Origin: Streptomyces cathayae
GTDB taxonomy: Bacteria > Actinomycetota > Actinomycetes > Streptomycetales > Streptomycetaceae
Assembly: GCF_029760955.1 (NCBI RefSeq)
Contig: NZ_CP121682.1
Coordinates: 3,658,001-3,722,000, forward strand
Length of the DNA stretch: 64,000 bases
Reading direction: 5' to 3'
Position numbers and translations under genes: made by a program
In this document: positions 40,481 to 50,474 of the stretch, one piece after another
How the letters are laid out: every line of letters starts with the position of its first letter
Position numbering within the stretch: position 1 is the stretch's first letter
Notes under the pieces: generated by a model
Database searches by the model: none
Told to the model about the DNA's origin: nothing
The model's input: only the letters and a program-made list of their open reading frames with translations

Positions 40481-41532
40481 AGCAGGACCGCTCCGGTCAG
40501 GGCCGAGACCGCCACCGCCAGGACGAGGGTCGCGGGGGCGAAGCGCAGGGCGAAGCCGCGGCCGAACGTGCCCGCCTGCATGGCGAAGAGCTTGAGGTCG
40601 ATCACGGGACCCACCACGAGGAAGGTGAGCCGGGCCGTGAGCGAGAACTGGGTCAGGGAGGCGGCCACGAACGCGTCCGCCTCCGAGCAGAGCGACAGGA
40701 GGACGGCCAGCGCCGCCAGCACCAGCACCGACAGCACGGGGTGGTCGGCCGCCAGGCGCAGCCAGTCGGCCGGGACCACCGCCTTCAGCGTCGCCGCGGC
40801 CATCGCGCCGACCACCAGGAAGCCACCGGCGTGCATCACGTCGTGCCGGACCGAACCCCAGAACGCGGCGCCCCGGCTCTGCCCCTCGGAGGACGAACGG
40901 GCCGGCGGACGCAGCCACTCCGCGCGGCCGTGGCGCTGCCACAGCCAGCCCGTCGCACACGCCACCAGCAGGCTCGCCACGAAACGGGCGAGGACCATCA
41001 TGGGGTCGTTCGGAAAGGCGACCGCCGTCGCCGTCAGCACGATCGGGTTGATCGCGGGGGCGGACAGCAGGAACGCCAGCGCCGCCGCCGGTGCCACTCC
41101 CCTGCGCACCAGCGCCCCCGCCACCGGGACGGACGCGCACTCGCAGCCGGGGAGCACCGCGCCCGCCGCGCCCGCGACCGGGACCGCCAGGGACGGGCGT
41201 TTCGGCAGGGCACGGGCGAAGAAGGACGGCGGGACGAACACGGCGATCGCCGCGGAGAGCAGGACACCGAGCACCAGGAAGGGCAGGGCCTGGATCAGCA
41301 CCGCGACGAACACCGTCATCCAGCTCTGCATCACGGGTGCGGCCAGGGCGCGGCGGACGGAGTCCTGGAACATCACGGCGAGAAGCAGGAACAGGACGAG
41401 CAGGAGAGGGGAGTTGACGTGGCGGGACTCCCCCGAGGGCCCGGTCTCCCCGGAGGGCCCGGTCTCCCCCGAGGGCCCGGAGTCCTCTGCCGGCCCGGGC
41501 GCCCCGGCGGCGGGCAACTTGGTGACGGCCAC
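40477..41532 (-). CDS. UPF0718 (YraQ/ArsP-like) permease
   Basis: A 351-residue permease with about eight membrane segments. LPGCECASVPVAGALVRRG contains the Cys-x-Cys motif, and SAPAINPIVL and LCSEADAFVAASL are typical of the DUF318/ArsP family, some of which export organoarsenicals; the substrate here is unknown. GTG 41532 with GGGGGAGG upstream is preferred to 41559. The N-terminal tail carries a GPSGETGPSGE repeat. Couples to the downstream TIGR03943 gene. Confidence 0.87.
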   Translation of the reverse strand: MAVTKLPAAGAPGPAEDSGPSGETGPSGETGPSGESRHVNSPLLLVLFLLLAVMFQDSVRRALAAPVMQSWMTVFVAVLIQALPFLVLGVLLSAAIAVFVPPSFFARALPKRPSLAVPVAGAAGAVLPGCECASVPVAGALVRRGVAPAAALAFLLSAPAINPIVLTATAVAFPNDPMMVLARFVASLLVACATGWLWQRHGRAEWLRPPARSSSEGQSRGAAFWGSVRHDVMHAGGFLVVGAMAAATLKAVVPADWLRLAADHPVLSVLVLAALAVLLSLCSEADAFVAASLTQFSLTARLTFLVVGPVIDLKLFAMQAGTFGRGFALRFAPATLVLAVAVSALTGAVLL

Positions 41533-41669
41533 GGACCGGGTACCTCCCCCATCGCACACGAGGGCGGAGCAGGGCCGCTCCCGCCCCGCCCCGCCTTCTT
41601 GCCCCCTGGTACGAAGCGAAGTACGTCACCGTTCAACGCCGTTCGCCGAGTGTTCCTGGAACCGCCTGC

Positions 41670-43757
41670 GTGTATACGGCAGTCTTTCCTCTCGTGGTGA
41701 GCCTTCCGAATCAGACCCCGCCGGACGATCCCCCCGCACACATGGTGGTGTGCGGGGACGACGGACTCGCGCATCGGCTCGCCGCCGAACTGCGGGGCGT
41801 GTACGGCGAACAAGTCACCCTCGTCGTGCCGCCCTCCGGACTCCGGGTGCGGGAACCCGTGGTCGGGCGGGCCCGCGCGGCCTCCGCCGCCCTGCTCGAC
41901 CGGTTCGTGAACGCCACCGTCAACCGCGGAAACGGCAACGGCAACGGCGGTTCCGACGGCGCGTCCGACCAGCGGCGGGTGGAGGCCGCCGAGCCGACCG
42001 ACGCCGTGCTCGCCGAGGTGGGCGTGGCGCGGGCCGCCGCACTGGCCCTGGTGTACGACGACGACGAGACCAACATCCGTGCCGCCCTCACCGCCCGCCG
42101 GATCAACCCCCGGCTGCGTCTCGTGCTGCGCCTCTACAACCGCCGCCTGGGCCGGCACATAGAGGAACTGCTCGACCAGGCAGCCGAGTTGGCCGGCGGC
42201 GACCCGCACGGGAACGGGTACCCCGGCGCCGACACCTCCACCACCGTGCTGTCCGACGCCGACACGGCCGCGCCCGCCCTGGCCGCCACCGCGCTCGTCG
42301 GCACCAGCAAGATCGTCGACACCGACGGGCTGATGCTGCGCGCGGTGGAACGGCGCCCGCCGCGCCCCGGCGAGGTGGCCGATCCCGGGCTGTGCACCCT
42401 GGCACTGCTCTCCGCGACGAGCCACGACCCGGGTGGGGCAGAGGGTTCGGAGGACAGCGGCGACCAGGGGCCGCAGATGCTGCCCGACGCGGACGCCGTC
42501 GCGGCGGCGACCGGACGCGGCACGATGGTGCTGGAGCAGGTGTCGTACTCCGGACCGCCGTTGCCGGTGGTGCGGGCCCAGGTGCCGCCCTTCGCCTCCC
42601 TGTTCTCGCGGCGGCTGCGGTGGTCGCTGGCGGGGCTGGCGGCGGCCGTGGTGGCGCTGACGGTGACCCTCTCCCTGGTCACGAAGGACGATCCGCTGCA
42701 CGCCACCTACGTCACCCTGCTGGACCTCTTCTCGATCAACGATCCCGCGCACAACGCGTCCATGAGCGAGCAGATCCTGCAACTGCTGTCGGGGATAGTC
42801 GGGTTGCTGATGCTGCCGGTGATGGTGGCGGCGGTACTGGAGGCGCTGGGGACGTTCCGTACCGCCTCGACGGTGCGGAAGCCGCCGCGCGGGCTGAGCG
42901 GGCATCTGGTGCTGCTGGGGCTCGGCAAGATCGGCACCCGGGTGCTGACGCGGCTGCACGAGTTGCACATCCCCGTGGTGTGCGTCGAGGCCGACCCGGA
43001 GGCACGGGGCATGGCCACGGCGCGGCGGCTGGGCGTGCCGGTGGTGCTCGGGGACGTCACGCAGGAGGGCGTGCTGGAGGCCGCGAAGATCCAGCGGGCC
43101 GACGCGCTGCTCGCGCTGACCAGCGCCGACACCACGAATCTGGAGGCCGTGCTGTACGCGCGGTCCCTGCGGTCCGATCTGCGGGTCGTCCTGCGGCTGT
43201 ACGACGACGAGTTCGCGACGGCCGTGTACCGCACCCTGCGGGCCGCGCATCCCGGCGCCCTGACCCGGAGCCGCAGCGTCTCCCACCTGGCCGCGCCCGC
43301 GTTCGCGGGGGCGATGATGGGCCGGCAGATCCTGGGGGCGATCCCGGTCGAGCGGCGGGTGCTGGTGTTCGCGGCGCTGACCGTGGGCGGGCATCCGCAG
43401 TTGGAGGGCAGGACGGTCGGTGAGGCGTTCCGGGCCGGGGCGTGGCGGGTGCTGGCCCTGGACACGGCGGCCACGGGGGTACGCCCGCCGGGCACGGGCG
43501 GGGACGGACACCGCGGCGGAAACGGGCCCGGGAATCCCGGAACCCCGGGAACCCCCGGGCCTCCCGGGGGTTCCGGACACAGGGACAGGGGCGCGAACGG
43601 CGGCGCCGGTCCGGCGGGGGCGGAGGCGTCGGGGCTGATCTGGGACCTGCCCGACACGTACGTCCTGCGCAGCGAGGACCGGGTGGTGCTGGGCGCCACC
43701 CGGCGGGGGCTGGCGGAACTGCTCCGGCGCAGGGGGAGGGAGCGGTCCGGGTCGTGA
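41670..43757 (+). CDS. Membrane protein with two TrkA-N (RCK) NAD-binding domains
   Basis: A 695-residue protein. The N-terminal Rossmann-like half (HMVVCGDDGLAHRLAAEL ... LALVYDDDETNIRAAL) is followed by one or two membrane helices near residue 310, a pore-like loop, a second helix near 370 and a second Rossmann half beginning HLVLLGLGKIGTRVL with VVLGDVTQEGVLEAA. This is the plan of K+ channel/transport regulators with tandem RCK domains. Near residue 610 lies a Gly-x-Pro stretch (GNPGTPGTPGPPGGSG), collagen-like and probably disordered. Start GTG 41670; GTG 41697 possible. Confidence 0.85.
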   Translation: MYTAVFPLVVSLPNQTPPDDPPAHMVVCGDDGLAHRLAAELRGVYGEQVTLVVPPSGLRVREPVVGRARAASAALLDRFVNATVNRGNGNGNGGSDGASDQRRVEAAEPTDAVLAEVGVARAAALALVYDDDETNIRAALTARRINPRLRLVLRLYNRRLGRHIEELLDQAAELAGGDPHGNGYPGADTSTTVLSDADTAAPALAATALVGTSKIVDTDGLMLRAVERRPPRPGEVADPGLCTLALLSATSHDPGGAEGSEDSGDQGPQMLPDADAVAAATGRGTMVLEQVSYSGPPLPVVRAQVPPFASLFSRRLRWSLAGLAAAVVALTVTLSLVTKDDPLHATYVTLLDLFSINDPAHNASMSEQILQLLSGIVGLLMLPVMVAAVLEALGTFRTASTVRKPPRGLSGHLVLLGLGKIGTRVLTRLHELHIPVVCVEADPEARGMATARRLGVPVVLGDVTQEGVLEAAKIQRADALLALTSADTTNLEAVLYARSLRSDLRVVLRLYDDEFATAVYRTLRAAHPGALTRSRSVSHLAAPAFAGAMMGRQILGAIPVERRVLVFAALTVGGHPQLEGRTVGEAFRAGAWRVLALDTAATGVRPPGTGGDGHRGGNGPGNPGTPGTPGPPGGSGHRDRGANGGAGPAGAEASGLIWDLPDTYVLRSEDRVVLGATRRGLAELLRRRGRERSGS

Positions 43758-43870
43758 CGTGACCCGGGGCGGCCGGTGCTCCCCGGGCCACAGCCCGGAA
43801 AGCGCCTCGCCCCTCAGCCGCCCCGGCCCTCCCCGCTCCTCCTCCCGCTCCCTGCCTGCTCCCTGCCTGC

Positions 43871-45724
43871 TCAGCCCTGCTTCCCCAGGTACCGTTCCGC
43901 GAAGTCCAGCTCCAGGCGTACCTGCTTGATCCGCTCGTCGACCACCAGGGAGCCGTGGCCCGCGTCGTAGCGGTAGACCTCGTGGGGGGCGTCGCGGGAC
44001 TGGAGGCGGTGGACGTAGTTCTCGATCTGGCGGATCGGGCAGCGCGGGTCGTTCACCCCGGCCGAGATGTAGACCGGTGCCTTCACCCGGTCGACGTAGG
44101 TGATCGGGGAGGACGCCTCGAACCGCTCGGGAACCTCCTCGGGGGTGCCGCCGAGGAGCGTACGGTCCATGGCCTTCAGCGCCTCCATCTCGTCGTGGTA
44201 CGCCGTGACGTAGTCGGCGACCGGGACCACCGCGATGCCCAGCGTCCACGCGTCGGGCTGGGTGCCCAGGCCCAGGAGGGTGAGGTAGCCGCCCCAGGAA
44301 CCGCCGGTGAGGACGAGACGCTCCGGGTCCGCGAGGCCCGAGGTGATCGCCCACTCGCGGACCGCGGCGATGTCCTCCAGCTCGATCAGACCGACCCGGT
44401 GCTTCAGCGCGTCGGTCCAGGCGCGGCCGTAGCCCGTGGAACCGCGGTAGTTGACGCGGACCACCGCGTAGCCGTGGTCGACCCAGGCGGCCGGGCCCGC
44501 GGCGAAGGAGTCGCTGTCGTGCCAGGTGGGGCCGCCGTGGATGTCGAAGACCGTGGGCAGCGGGCCGCTCGCGCCCGCGGGCTTCTGGACCAGGGCGTGG
44601 ATCCGGCCGCCGGGGCCCTCCACCCACACGTCCTCCACCGGCACCGAACCGGGCGACTTCATGCCCGGCGGGTCCAGGACGACCCCGCCGGCCGTGGAGC
44701 GGACCGCCGACGGCTGGGCCGACGACGACCACAGGTACTCCACGCTGCCGTCCGGGCGGGCCGTCGCGCCCGAGACCGTGCCGGGCGGGGTGTCGATCTC
44801 CAGCAGCTCGGGGCCCGCCAGGTCGTAGCGGAACAGTTCGCTGCGGGCCTCGAAGCTGTGCGCGATCAGCAGGCCCGTGCCGTCCGGGAACCACTCGGCG
44901 CTCACGTCACCCGGCAGCTCCAGGGCGAGGTCCGTCTCCTCGCCCGTCGCCACGTCCCACACCAGGGGCTCCCAGCGGCCGCGCCGCTGATGGCCGATGA
45001 GCAGCCGCGTGTCGCCGTCGAGCGGGGCGAAGCCCAGCACCTCCAGACCCAGTTCCTCGGTGCCGCCCTTGGTGTCGTCCAGTTCGGCGACCGGCGTGCC
45101 GTCGGGGCGCAGCACACGCAGCGCGGAGTGCATCGCGTCGCCGTGCTCCGTGTGCTCGAGGGCGATGAGCGAGCCGTCGTGGGAGAGGTCGCCGACCCCC
45201 GCCGACTCGCGGTGCCGGTAGATCTCCACGGGCTCCTCGCCGGTGCGCACGAGGTGGATCGTCGTACCGTCCTCGTCCGTGGAACGGCCCACGACCGCCG
45301 TACGCCCGTCCCGGGCGAGGGCGAGACCGGCCGGGTACGAGGCGTGCAGGCCCTCGGCGGCGAGTTCGTCGGGGCCGCCCGCGAACCGCTGCCGGCGCCA
45401 GACGCCGAACTCGTCGCCGTCCTTGTCGTCGAACCACCAGATCCACTCGCCGTCCGGCGAGAGCACGCCGTCCGTGGTCCCGTTGGGCCGGTCCGTCACC
45501 TGGCGCTGCTCGCCCGTCGACCGGTCCCAGGCGTACAGCTCGTACGTCCCCGTCGCGTTCGACACGAACAGGGAACGGTCGGGGGCGTCCTCCGCCCAGT
45601 CGGGCAGGGAGACCCGGGGCGCCCGGAAGCGCTTCTCCCAGTCGGGCATCCGCTCGCCCTGTCGTACTGGCTCGGTCCGGTCCGTCCGCCGCGCCGCTGC
45701 GCCGGACTCGTTGCTCTCAGTCAT
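43871..45724 (-). CDS. S9-family serine peptidase (prolyl oligopeptidase/acylaminoacyl-peptidase type)
   Basis: A 617-residue protein. Residues about 50-360 form a beta-propeller (WDRSTGEQRQVTDRP, WFDDKDGDEFGVWR and further blades). The C-terminal alpha/beta hydrolase has HGGPTWHD, the nucleophile in TGGSWGGYL, the Asp in GVNDPRCP and the His in DAGHGSL. It would cleave short peptides in the cytoplasm; no signal peptide is visible. ATG 45724 is chosen as the first codon with family sequence. Confidence 0.93.
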   Translation of the reverse strand: MTESNESGAAARRTDRTEPVRQGERMPDWEKRFRAPRVSLPDWAEDAPDRSLFVSNATGTYELYAWDRSTGEQRQVTDRPNGTTDGVLSPDGEWIWWFDDKDGDEFGVWRRQRFAGGPDELAAEGLHASYPAGLALARDGRTAVVGRSTDEDGTTIHLVRTGEEPVEIYRHRESAGVGDLSHDGSLIALEHTEHGDAMHSALRVLRPDGTPVAELDDTKGGTEELGLEVLGFAPLDGDTRLLIGHQRRGRWEPLVWDVATGEETDLALELPGDVSAEWFPDGTGLLIAHSFEARSELFRYDLAGPELLEIDTPPGTVSGATARPDGSVEYLWSSSAQPSAVRSTAGGVVLDPPGMKSPGSVPVEDVWVEGPGGRIHALVQKPAGASGPLPTVFDIHGGPTWHDSDSFAAGPAAWVDHGYAVVRVNYRGSTGYGRAWTDALKHRVGLIELEDIAAVREWAITSGLADPERLVLTGGSWGGYLTLLGLGTQPDAWTLGIAVVPVADYVTAYHDEMEALKAMDRTLLGGTPEEVPERFEASSPITYVDRVKAPVYISAGVNDPRCPIRQIENYVHRLQSRDAPHEVYRYDAGHGSLVVDERIKQVRLELDFAERYLGKQG

Positions 45725-45945
45725 GGCCCCATACTGCCCGCCCCGGAGGGTGTCGCGCCGCCGAGGTCCCCAGCCTGTGGACAACCCGCACCGGATCTCC
45801 CCCCGGAGCCGGCTCCCCCGTCGCCGCCACGGGTCACCCCGGAGCCTCACCCGTCCCGGTGACCACGGGGCCGCGGGGGGGCGCGTGGAGCCTCGAGGGC
45901 CGCCCCGCGAACCGGTCTTTCCACCCGGCCCCGTACCGTAAGGGT

Positions 45946-46764
45946 GTGTACCGGTTTCTGCTGACGCCCCGCTGGTGGGGGATCAACGTCTTCGTGCTGC
46001 TCGCCATCCCCTTCTGCATCTTCATGGGTTCCTGGCAGCTGAGCCGCTTCGAGGACCGTGTCGACAGCCACCGCGGAGCCGAGGAGCAGGCCGCCGCCTC
46101 CCAGCAGGAGAAGGCCCGGCCGCTGGACACACTGCTGCCGGTGACCAAGGCGACCTCCGGCAAGCAGGCCACCACGAGCGGCCGCTACGAGGAACAGCTC
46201 CTCGTGCCCGACCGGAACCTCGACGGCGCACCCGGCCACTACGTCCTGACCCTGCTGCACACCGACCACGGCAAGGTGCTGCCCGTCGTCCGCGGCTGGC
46301 TGCCCGGCGAGCCCGACCCGGCCGGGGCGCCCGCGCCGCCGGACGGCGAGGTCACCGTCACCGGGGCGCTCCAGGCGTCCGAGACCCCCGGCAGCCACGG
46401 CGTCAGCGCCCGCAGCGGCCTGCCGGAGGGGCAGATCGCCGCGATCAGCGCGGCGTCGCTGGTGAACCTGGTGCCGCACGACATGTACGAAGCGTGGATC
46501 ACCCTCAACGAGGGCGACGCGGGGATGCGGCCGGTGCCCGCGGTCGCGGCCGGCGGTACCGGGCTGGACCTCAAGGCGTTCCAGAACCTCGGCTACACCG
46601 CCGAGTGGTTCGCCTTCGTGGGCTTCGTCGTCTTCATGTGGTTCCGCCTGCTGCGTCGCGAGGTGGAGCTCGCCCGGGACGCGGAACTGGGCCTGGCCCC
46701 GGACGAGCCGCAGGAGCGCGAGCCGGAAGCGGACGAAAAGCAGTCCAGCCCGTCAGGGGTGTGA
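45946..46764 (+). CDS. SURF1-family protein
   Basis: A 272-residue membrane protein with an N-terminal helix (WWGINVFVLLAIPFCIFMGSWQLSRFEDR), a loop containing GRY, YVLTLLHTDHGKVLPVVRGWLPG and a C-terminal helix (EWFAFVGFVVFMWFRLLRR), the SURF1 plan for cytochrome c oxidase assembly. GTG 45946 has no separate ribosome site, and TACCGT lies 7 bp upstream, so the transcript is probably leaderless. Confidence 0.92.
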   Translation: MYRFLLTPRWWGINVFVLLAIPFCIFMGSWQLSRFEDRVDSHRGAEEQAAASQQEKARPLDTLLPVTKATSGKQATTSGRYEEQLLVPDRNLDGAPGHYVLTLLHTDHGKVLPVVRGWLPGEPDPAGAPAPPDGEVTVTGALQASETPGSHGVSARSGLPEGQIAAISAASLVNLVPHDMYEAWITLNEGDAGMRPVPAVAAGGTGLDLKAFQNLGYTAEWFAFVGFVVFMWFRLLRREVELARDAELGLAPDEPQEREPEADEKQSSPSGV

Positions 46765-46810
46765 CTCGGTGGTGTGACCGGACCGGGACGTCCGTCCCGG
46801 TCCGCCCGCG

Positions 46811-48355
46811 TCAGCTCGTCAGCAGCCCCGTCCAGTAGACGGTGCCCGCGCAGGCGTTGGCCACCGTGACGGTCGCCGTGCCCCCCGTCGCCGCGGTGTA
46901 CGTCACGGTCACACTTCCCTCGACCGGGCCGTCCGCCTTGAGGAGCTGGGCCGCCGTTCCGGTGCTGCCGCCCGTGGACGTGCCGCTGTTGGTCGTGGGC
47001 TCCTCCTGCGAGGGGCTCGGGTCGGGCGTGGGTTCCTCGGTGTCGCCCCCCGTCTCGCCACCGGTCCCGCCGTCCGTGGGACAGGTCTCGGAAGGCACCC
47101 AGGCGAACTTCACGTCGTACGCCTCACCCGGCTTGAGCACCAGCGGCGCCGACTCCAGGGACGGGTCGGGCAGACCGGCCGCCGCGTCCCCCGCCACATG
47201 CCGGGCCGAGCCCACCTTGGCGGGGTCGGCCGCGCCCAGCGGAGCCGCGTTCACGCTTCCGGGCCCGCCGACGGTACAGCTCGCCGCGGACACGTTCGCG
47301 ACCCGGAAGGAGCCGTAGACCGCACCGGTCGAGTCCGGGGCGACGCTGCTCGCGACGGCCGGTCCGAGCTGTGCGGCCGTGCAGGCGGTCACCCCGGTCG
47401 CCGCGCTCGACGAGGGGTCCGCCTTCTCCGGCTCACCCGTGCTCGAGCCGGGCCCCGCGCCCTTCTCCTTGCCCTTCTCGCCCTTGCCGTTCTTGTCGGT
47501 CCCCTCGACCTGGTTCGAGGTACCGCCCGCGGTGGTCTCGCCGCCGCCGGTCTTCTTGCCCTCGCCGGTGCTGCCCTCCGTCTCCGAAGCGTGGCCGATG
47601 GCGAACGGGTTGGCGTCCGAACCGGTGACGTTCGAGACGTGCACCAGGGCCGGGACGGCCGTACCGAGGAAGAGGGCCGCGGCCGCCGCGCCGACGAGGA
47701 TCTGCCGCTTGCGCGCCCGGCGGGCGGGGACCGCGCGCTGCAGGTATTCCAGCGAGCCCTCGCGCGGCTCCATCTCACCCACCGAGCGGTGCAGCAGACT
47801 CCGCACGTCCAGCTCGTCCAGCTCGGCCGACTCGTCCAGCTCAGCCGACTCGGTCAGTCCGGCCGGCTCAACGGACTCGGCCGACTCGACCGGCTCGGCG
47901 GGCTCGATCGACTGATCCGACTCGGCGGGCTCGGCGAGACGGTCCGAGTCAGCCGACTCGACCGACCGGTCCGACCGACCCGAACGGTCCGAGTCCCTCA
48001 GCCGGTCCGAGCCGGTCGGCTCGGCGGAGTCGAGCCGCTCCGTGCCCTGGTCGGGCCCCTGTTCGGGCCCCTGGTCGTCCAGGCCGTCGTTCACAGTTCC
48101 GTTCCCAGCGTGCGATTGCTTCGACTGCTGCCCGGTCGGGAACACCAACCCACGCAGTACGCGCAGGCCGTCCCCGTCGGACGGTCCGGGACCGTCGGCC
48201 CCGGACACACGTTCGTCGGGCTCACGTTCCCCGGCCTCGGCCGCGCTCTCCCCGGCCGTGCTCTCCTCGGCCACCCGCTTCTCAGCCGCGCGCTTCTCGG
48301 GCCCGTCCTCCTCCGGCCCGCGCTCCTCGCCGCGGGTGCCCCTGTCGCCGCTCAT
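46811..48355 (-). CDS. Membrane protein with acidic repeats, partner of the SigE-like sigma factor
   Basis: A 514-residue protein. The cytoplasmic half is disordered and acidic, with Ala-Glu-Ser/Asp-Glu repeats (about 115-185). It then reads LDVRSLLHRSVGEMEPREGSLEYLQRAVPARRARKR, followed by one membrane helix (ILVGAAAAALFLGTAVPALV). The extracellular half is Gly/Thr/Ser-rich with a C-terminal region resembling secreted DUF4232-like domains (CTAAQLGPAV ... ANACAGTVYW). Its start overlaps the sigma gene stop (ATGA), so an anti-sigma or signal-sensing role is likely but unproven. Confidence 0.75.
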   Translation of the reverse strand: MSGDRGTRGEERGPEEDGPEKRAAEKRVAEESTAGESAAEAGEREPDERVSGADGPGPSDGDGLRVLRGLVFPTGQQSKQSHAGNGTVNDGLDDQGPEQGPDQGTERLDSAEPTGSDRLRDSDRSGRSDRSVESADSDRLAEPAESDQSIEPAEPVESAESVEPAGLTESAELDESAELDELDVRSLLHRSVGEMEPREGSLEYLQRAVPARRARKRQILVGAAAAALFLGTAVPALVHVSNVTGSDANPFAIGHASETEGSTGEGKKTGGGETTAGGTSNQVEGTDKNGKGEKGKEKGAGPGSSTGEPEKADPSSSAATGVTACTAAQLGPAVASSVAPDSTGAVYGSFRVANVSAASCTVGGPGSVNAAPLGAADPAKVGSARHVAGDAAAGLPDPSLESAPLVLKPGEAYDVKFAWVPSETCPTDGGTGGETGGDTEEPTPDPSPSQEEPTTNSGTSTGGSTGTAAQLLKADGPVEGSVTVTYTAATGGTATVTVANACAGTVYWTGLLTS

Positions 48356-49041
48356 GCCGACGCCCCCATGGACACCCGCAGCGCCGCGATCCCGCGCGAG
48401 CCGTACGCCTTCACCGAGCCCAGCGAGACACCGAGCGTCGCCGCCACCTGCGCCTCGGTCATGTCCGCGAAGTACCGCAGCACCAGCACCTCGCGCTGAC
48501 GGCGCTGCAGCCCCTTCATCGCCTTGATGAGGGAGTCGCGCTCCAGCAGGTCGTAGGCGCCTTCCTCCGCGCTCGCCATGTCGGGCATGGGCTTGGAGAG
48601 CAGCTTCAGGCCGATGATGCGGCGACGCAGCGTGGAACGGGAGAGGTTGACGACCGTCTGACGCAGATACGCCAGGGTCTTCTCCGGGTCCCGGACGCGT
48701 TTACGGGCGGAGTGGACGCGGATGAACGCCTCCTGGACGACGTCCTCGCAGGAGGCGGTGTCGTCGAGGAGCAGCGCCGCGAGACCCAGCAGCGAGCGGT
48801 AGTGCGCGCGGTAGGTCTCGGTGAGATGGTCGACGGTCGTGCCGGCCGCCACGATGTCGTCGGCACCGCCGTCACGCTGACTCGGTATGCGGGCAGGCCG
48901 CGTCGCTGGCATCGGCGCGATCACCGGCATGCCACCGGACGCACCGGCCCTGCGGGGTCGGAGAGCCTGGCGGGGCGGGCGTAGAGCCGGGCCACGCGGC
49001 GTTGCGAAGTCGAGTACCTCAGCCACGCCAGTTGGACACAC
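48352..49041 (-). CDS. RNA polymerase sigma factor, SigE-like/ECF group
   Basis: A 229-residue protein if GTG 49041 is used; the first 60 residues are unlike sigma factors, so a start near 48930 is possible. Region 2: YRAHYRSLLGLAALLLDD, EDVVQEAFIRVHSARKRVRDPEKTLAYLRQTVVNLSRS. Region 4: GLQRRQREVLVLRYFADMTEAQVAATLGVSLGSVKAYGSRGI. It directs polymerase to an unknown regulon. Overlaps the downstream membrane partner by four bases. The 377-bp upstream gap contains the asd terminator at 49281 and presumably its own promoter. Confidence 0.9.
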   Translation of the reverse strand: MCPTGVAEVLDFATPRGPALRPPRQALRPRRAGASGGMPVIAPMPATRPARIPSQRDGGADDIVAAGTTVDHLTETYRAHYRSLLGLAALLLDDTASCEDVVQEAFIRVHSARKRVRDPEKTLAYLRQTVVNLSRSTLRRRIIGLKLLSKPMPDMASAEEGAYDLLERDSLIKAMKGLQRRQREVLVLRYFADMTEAQVAATLGVSLGSVKAYGSRGIAALRVSMGASA

Positions 49042-49280
49042 TTCCCCCCATGAAGGTTGTACGTGTCGCGCGTCACGTTTACCGCGCCCGGCGCCGGCCG
49101 ACCGCCCTCCGTACCGGGCAGCACCCTCGACAGCACACCGAATGCCCTCATGTGTCCGCTCTTCCCCTATGCCTCATATGAACGGACGTCCCCACGTCCG
49201 GCTCCGGACGTCCCCACGCCCGGAAAGACCACCGCACCCCCACGCACCCGACAACAGGGGTGACCGCAAAGACGCTTCTC

Positions 49281-49304
49281 GCCCCACGCTCGGTTGCGTG
49301 GGGC
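49281..49304 (-). terminator. 9-bp GC hairpin downstream of asd
   Basis: GCCCCACGC (49281-49289) pairs with GCGTGGGGC (49296-49304) around six bases. It lies 115 bp past the asd stop, in the direction of asd transcription, and before the sigma-factor gene. In this GC-rich genome no U-tract is expected. Confidence 0.5.
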
Positions 49305-49418
49305 GGGAAAGTAAATCTTCGGCTGTCGGCCGGGAAGGATCAAGAGGTCTGAACCATCCCGGTCGGATCGCACGGCGCACGAAGATCCTACAAAGCCCTC
49401 TCCGTGACCACGGATCAT

Positions 49419-50474
49419 TTATGCCTCGGCCACCACCAGCTCGGCTGTCTGCACGCTGTTGAGCGCGGCGCCCTTGCGCAAGTTGTCACCGCAGACGAAG
49501 AGTTCGAGCGCCGTCGGGTCGTCCAGCGCCCGCCGTACCCGCCCCACCCACGTCGGATCGGTGCCGACGACGTCGGCGGGCGTGGGGAACTCGCCCGCGG
49601 CGGGGTTGTCGTACAGCACGACGCCGGGTGCCGTGGCGAGGATCTCACGGGCCGCGTCGACGGTGACCTCGTCCTCGAAGCGGGCGTGCACGGTGAGCGA
49701 GTGCGTGGTGATCACCGGCACCCGTACGCAGGTCACGGCGACCGGGAGCCGCACCAGGCCGAGGATCTTGCGGGACTCGTCGCGGAGCTTCATCTCCTCC
49801 GAGGACCAGCCGTCCTCGCGCAGCGTCCCGGCCCACGGCACGACGTTCAGCGCGACCGGCTCCGCGAAGGGGCCCGTGTTGTCCCCCACCGCCCGCCGTA
49901 CGTCACCGGGGCCGGTCCCCAGCTCCGTACCCGCCACCAGGGACAGCTGCTCCCGCAGGGTGCGCACGCCCTCGTACCCGGCGCCGCTGACCGCCTGGTA
50001 CGAGGAGACGACCAGTTCGCGCAGCCCGAACTCGGCGTGCAGCGCGCCCACCGCGACGATCATCGACAGGGTGGTGCAGTTCGGGTTGGCGACGATCCCG
50101 CGCGGGCGCGTCCGCACGGCGTGCGGGTTGACCTCGGGGACGACGAGCGGCACCTGAGGGTTCATCCGGAAGGCGCCGGAGTTGTCGACCACCACCGCAC
50201 CCCGTGCGACGGCGACGGGCGCCCACCGCTCGGCGACCTCCTCGGGGACGTCGAACAGCGCGACGTCGATCCCGTCGAAGGCCTCCTCGGTGAGCGCCAC
50301 GACCTCGACCTGTTCACCGCGCACGGTCAGCTTGCGGCCGGCCGAGCGCGGGGAGGCGATCAGCCGGATCTCGCCCCAGATGTCCGCCCGCTGGGACAGG
50401 ATCTGGAGCATCACCGTGCCGACGGCCCCGGTCGCTCCCACGACCGCGAGTGCCGGCCGTCCGGACCGCCCCAT
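49419..50474 (-). CDS. asd: Aspartate-semialdehyde dehydrogenase
   Basis: A 351-residue enzyme that reduces aspartyl phosphate to aspartate semialdehyde with NADPH, in lysine, threonine, methionine and diaminopimelate synthesis. It has the Rossmann GATGAVG near residue 13, [10 protein letters not shown], the catalytic Cys in IVANPNCTT and SYQAVSGAG. The ATG shares one base with the stop of the aspartokinase gene upstream, giving an ask-asd operon. Length is normal. Confidence 0.95.
   Translation of the reverse strand: MGRSGRPALAVVGATGAVGTVMLQILSQRADIWGEIRLIASPRSAGRKLTVRGEQVEVVALTEEAFDGIDVALFDVPEEVAERWAPVAVARGAVVVDNSGAFRMNPQVPLVVPEVNPHAVRTRPRGIVANPNCTTLSMIVAVGALHAEFGLRELVVSSYQAVSGAGYEGVRTLREQLSLVAGTELGTGPGDVRRAVGDNTGPFAEPVALNVVPWAGTLREDGWSSEEMKLRDESRKILGLVRLPVAVTCVRVPVITTHSLTVHARFEDEVTVDAAREILATAPGVVLYDNPAAGEFPTPADVVGTDPTWVGRVRRALDDPTALELFVCGDNLRKGAALNSVQTAELVVAEA

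Noticed and set aside
41373..44894. 1173-aa minus-strand frame
   Set aside because: Shadow of the RCK-domain, permease and peptidase genes; no domain and extreme Gly/Arg bias.
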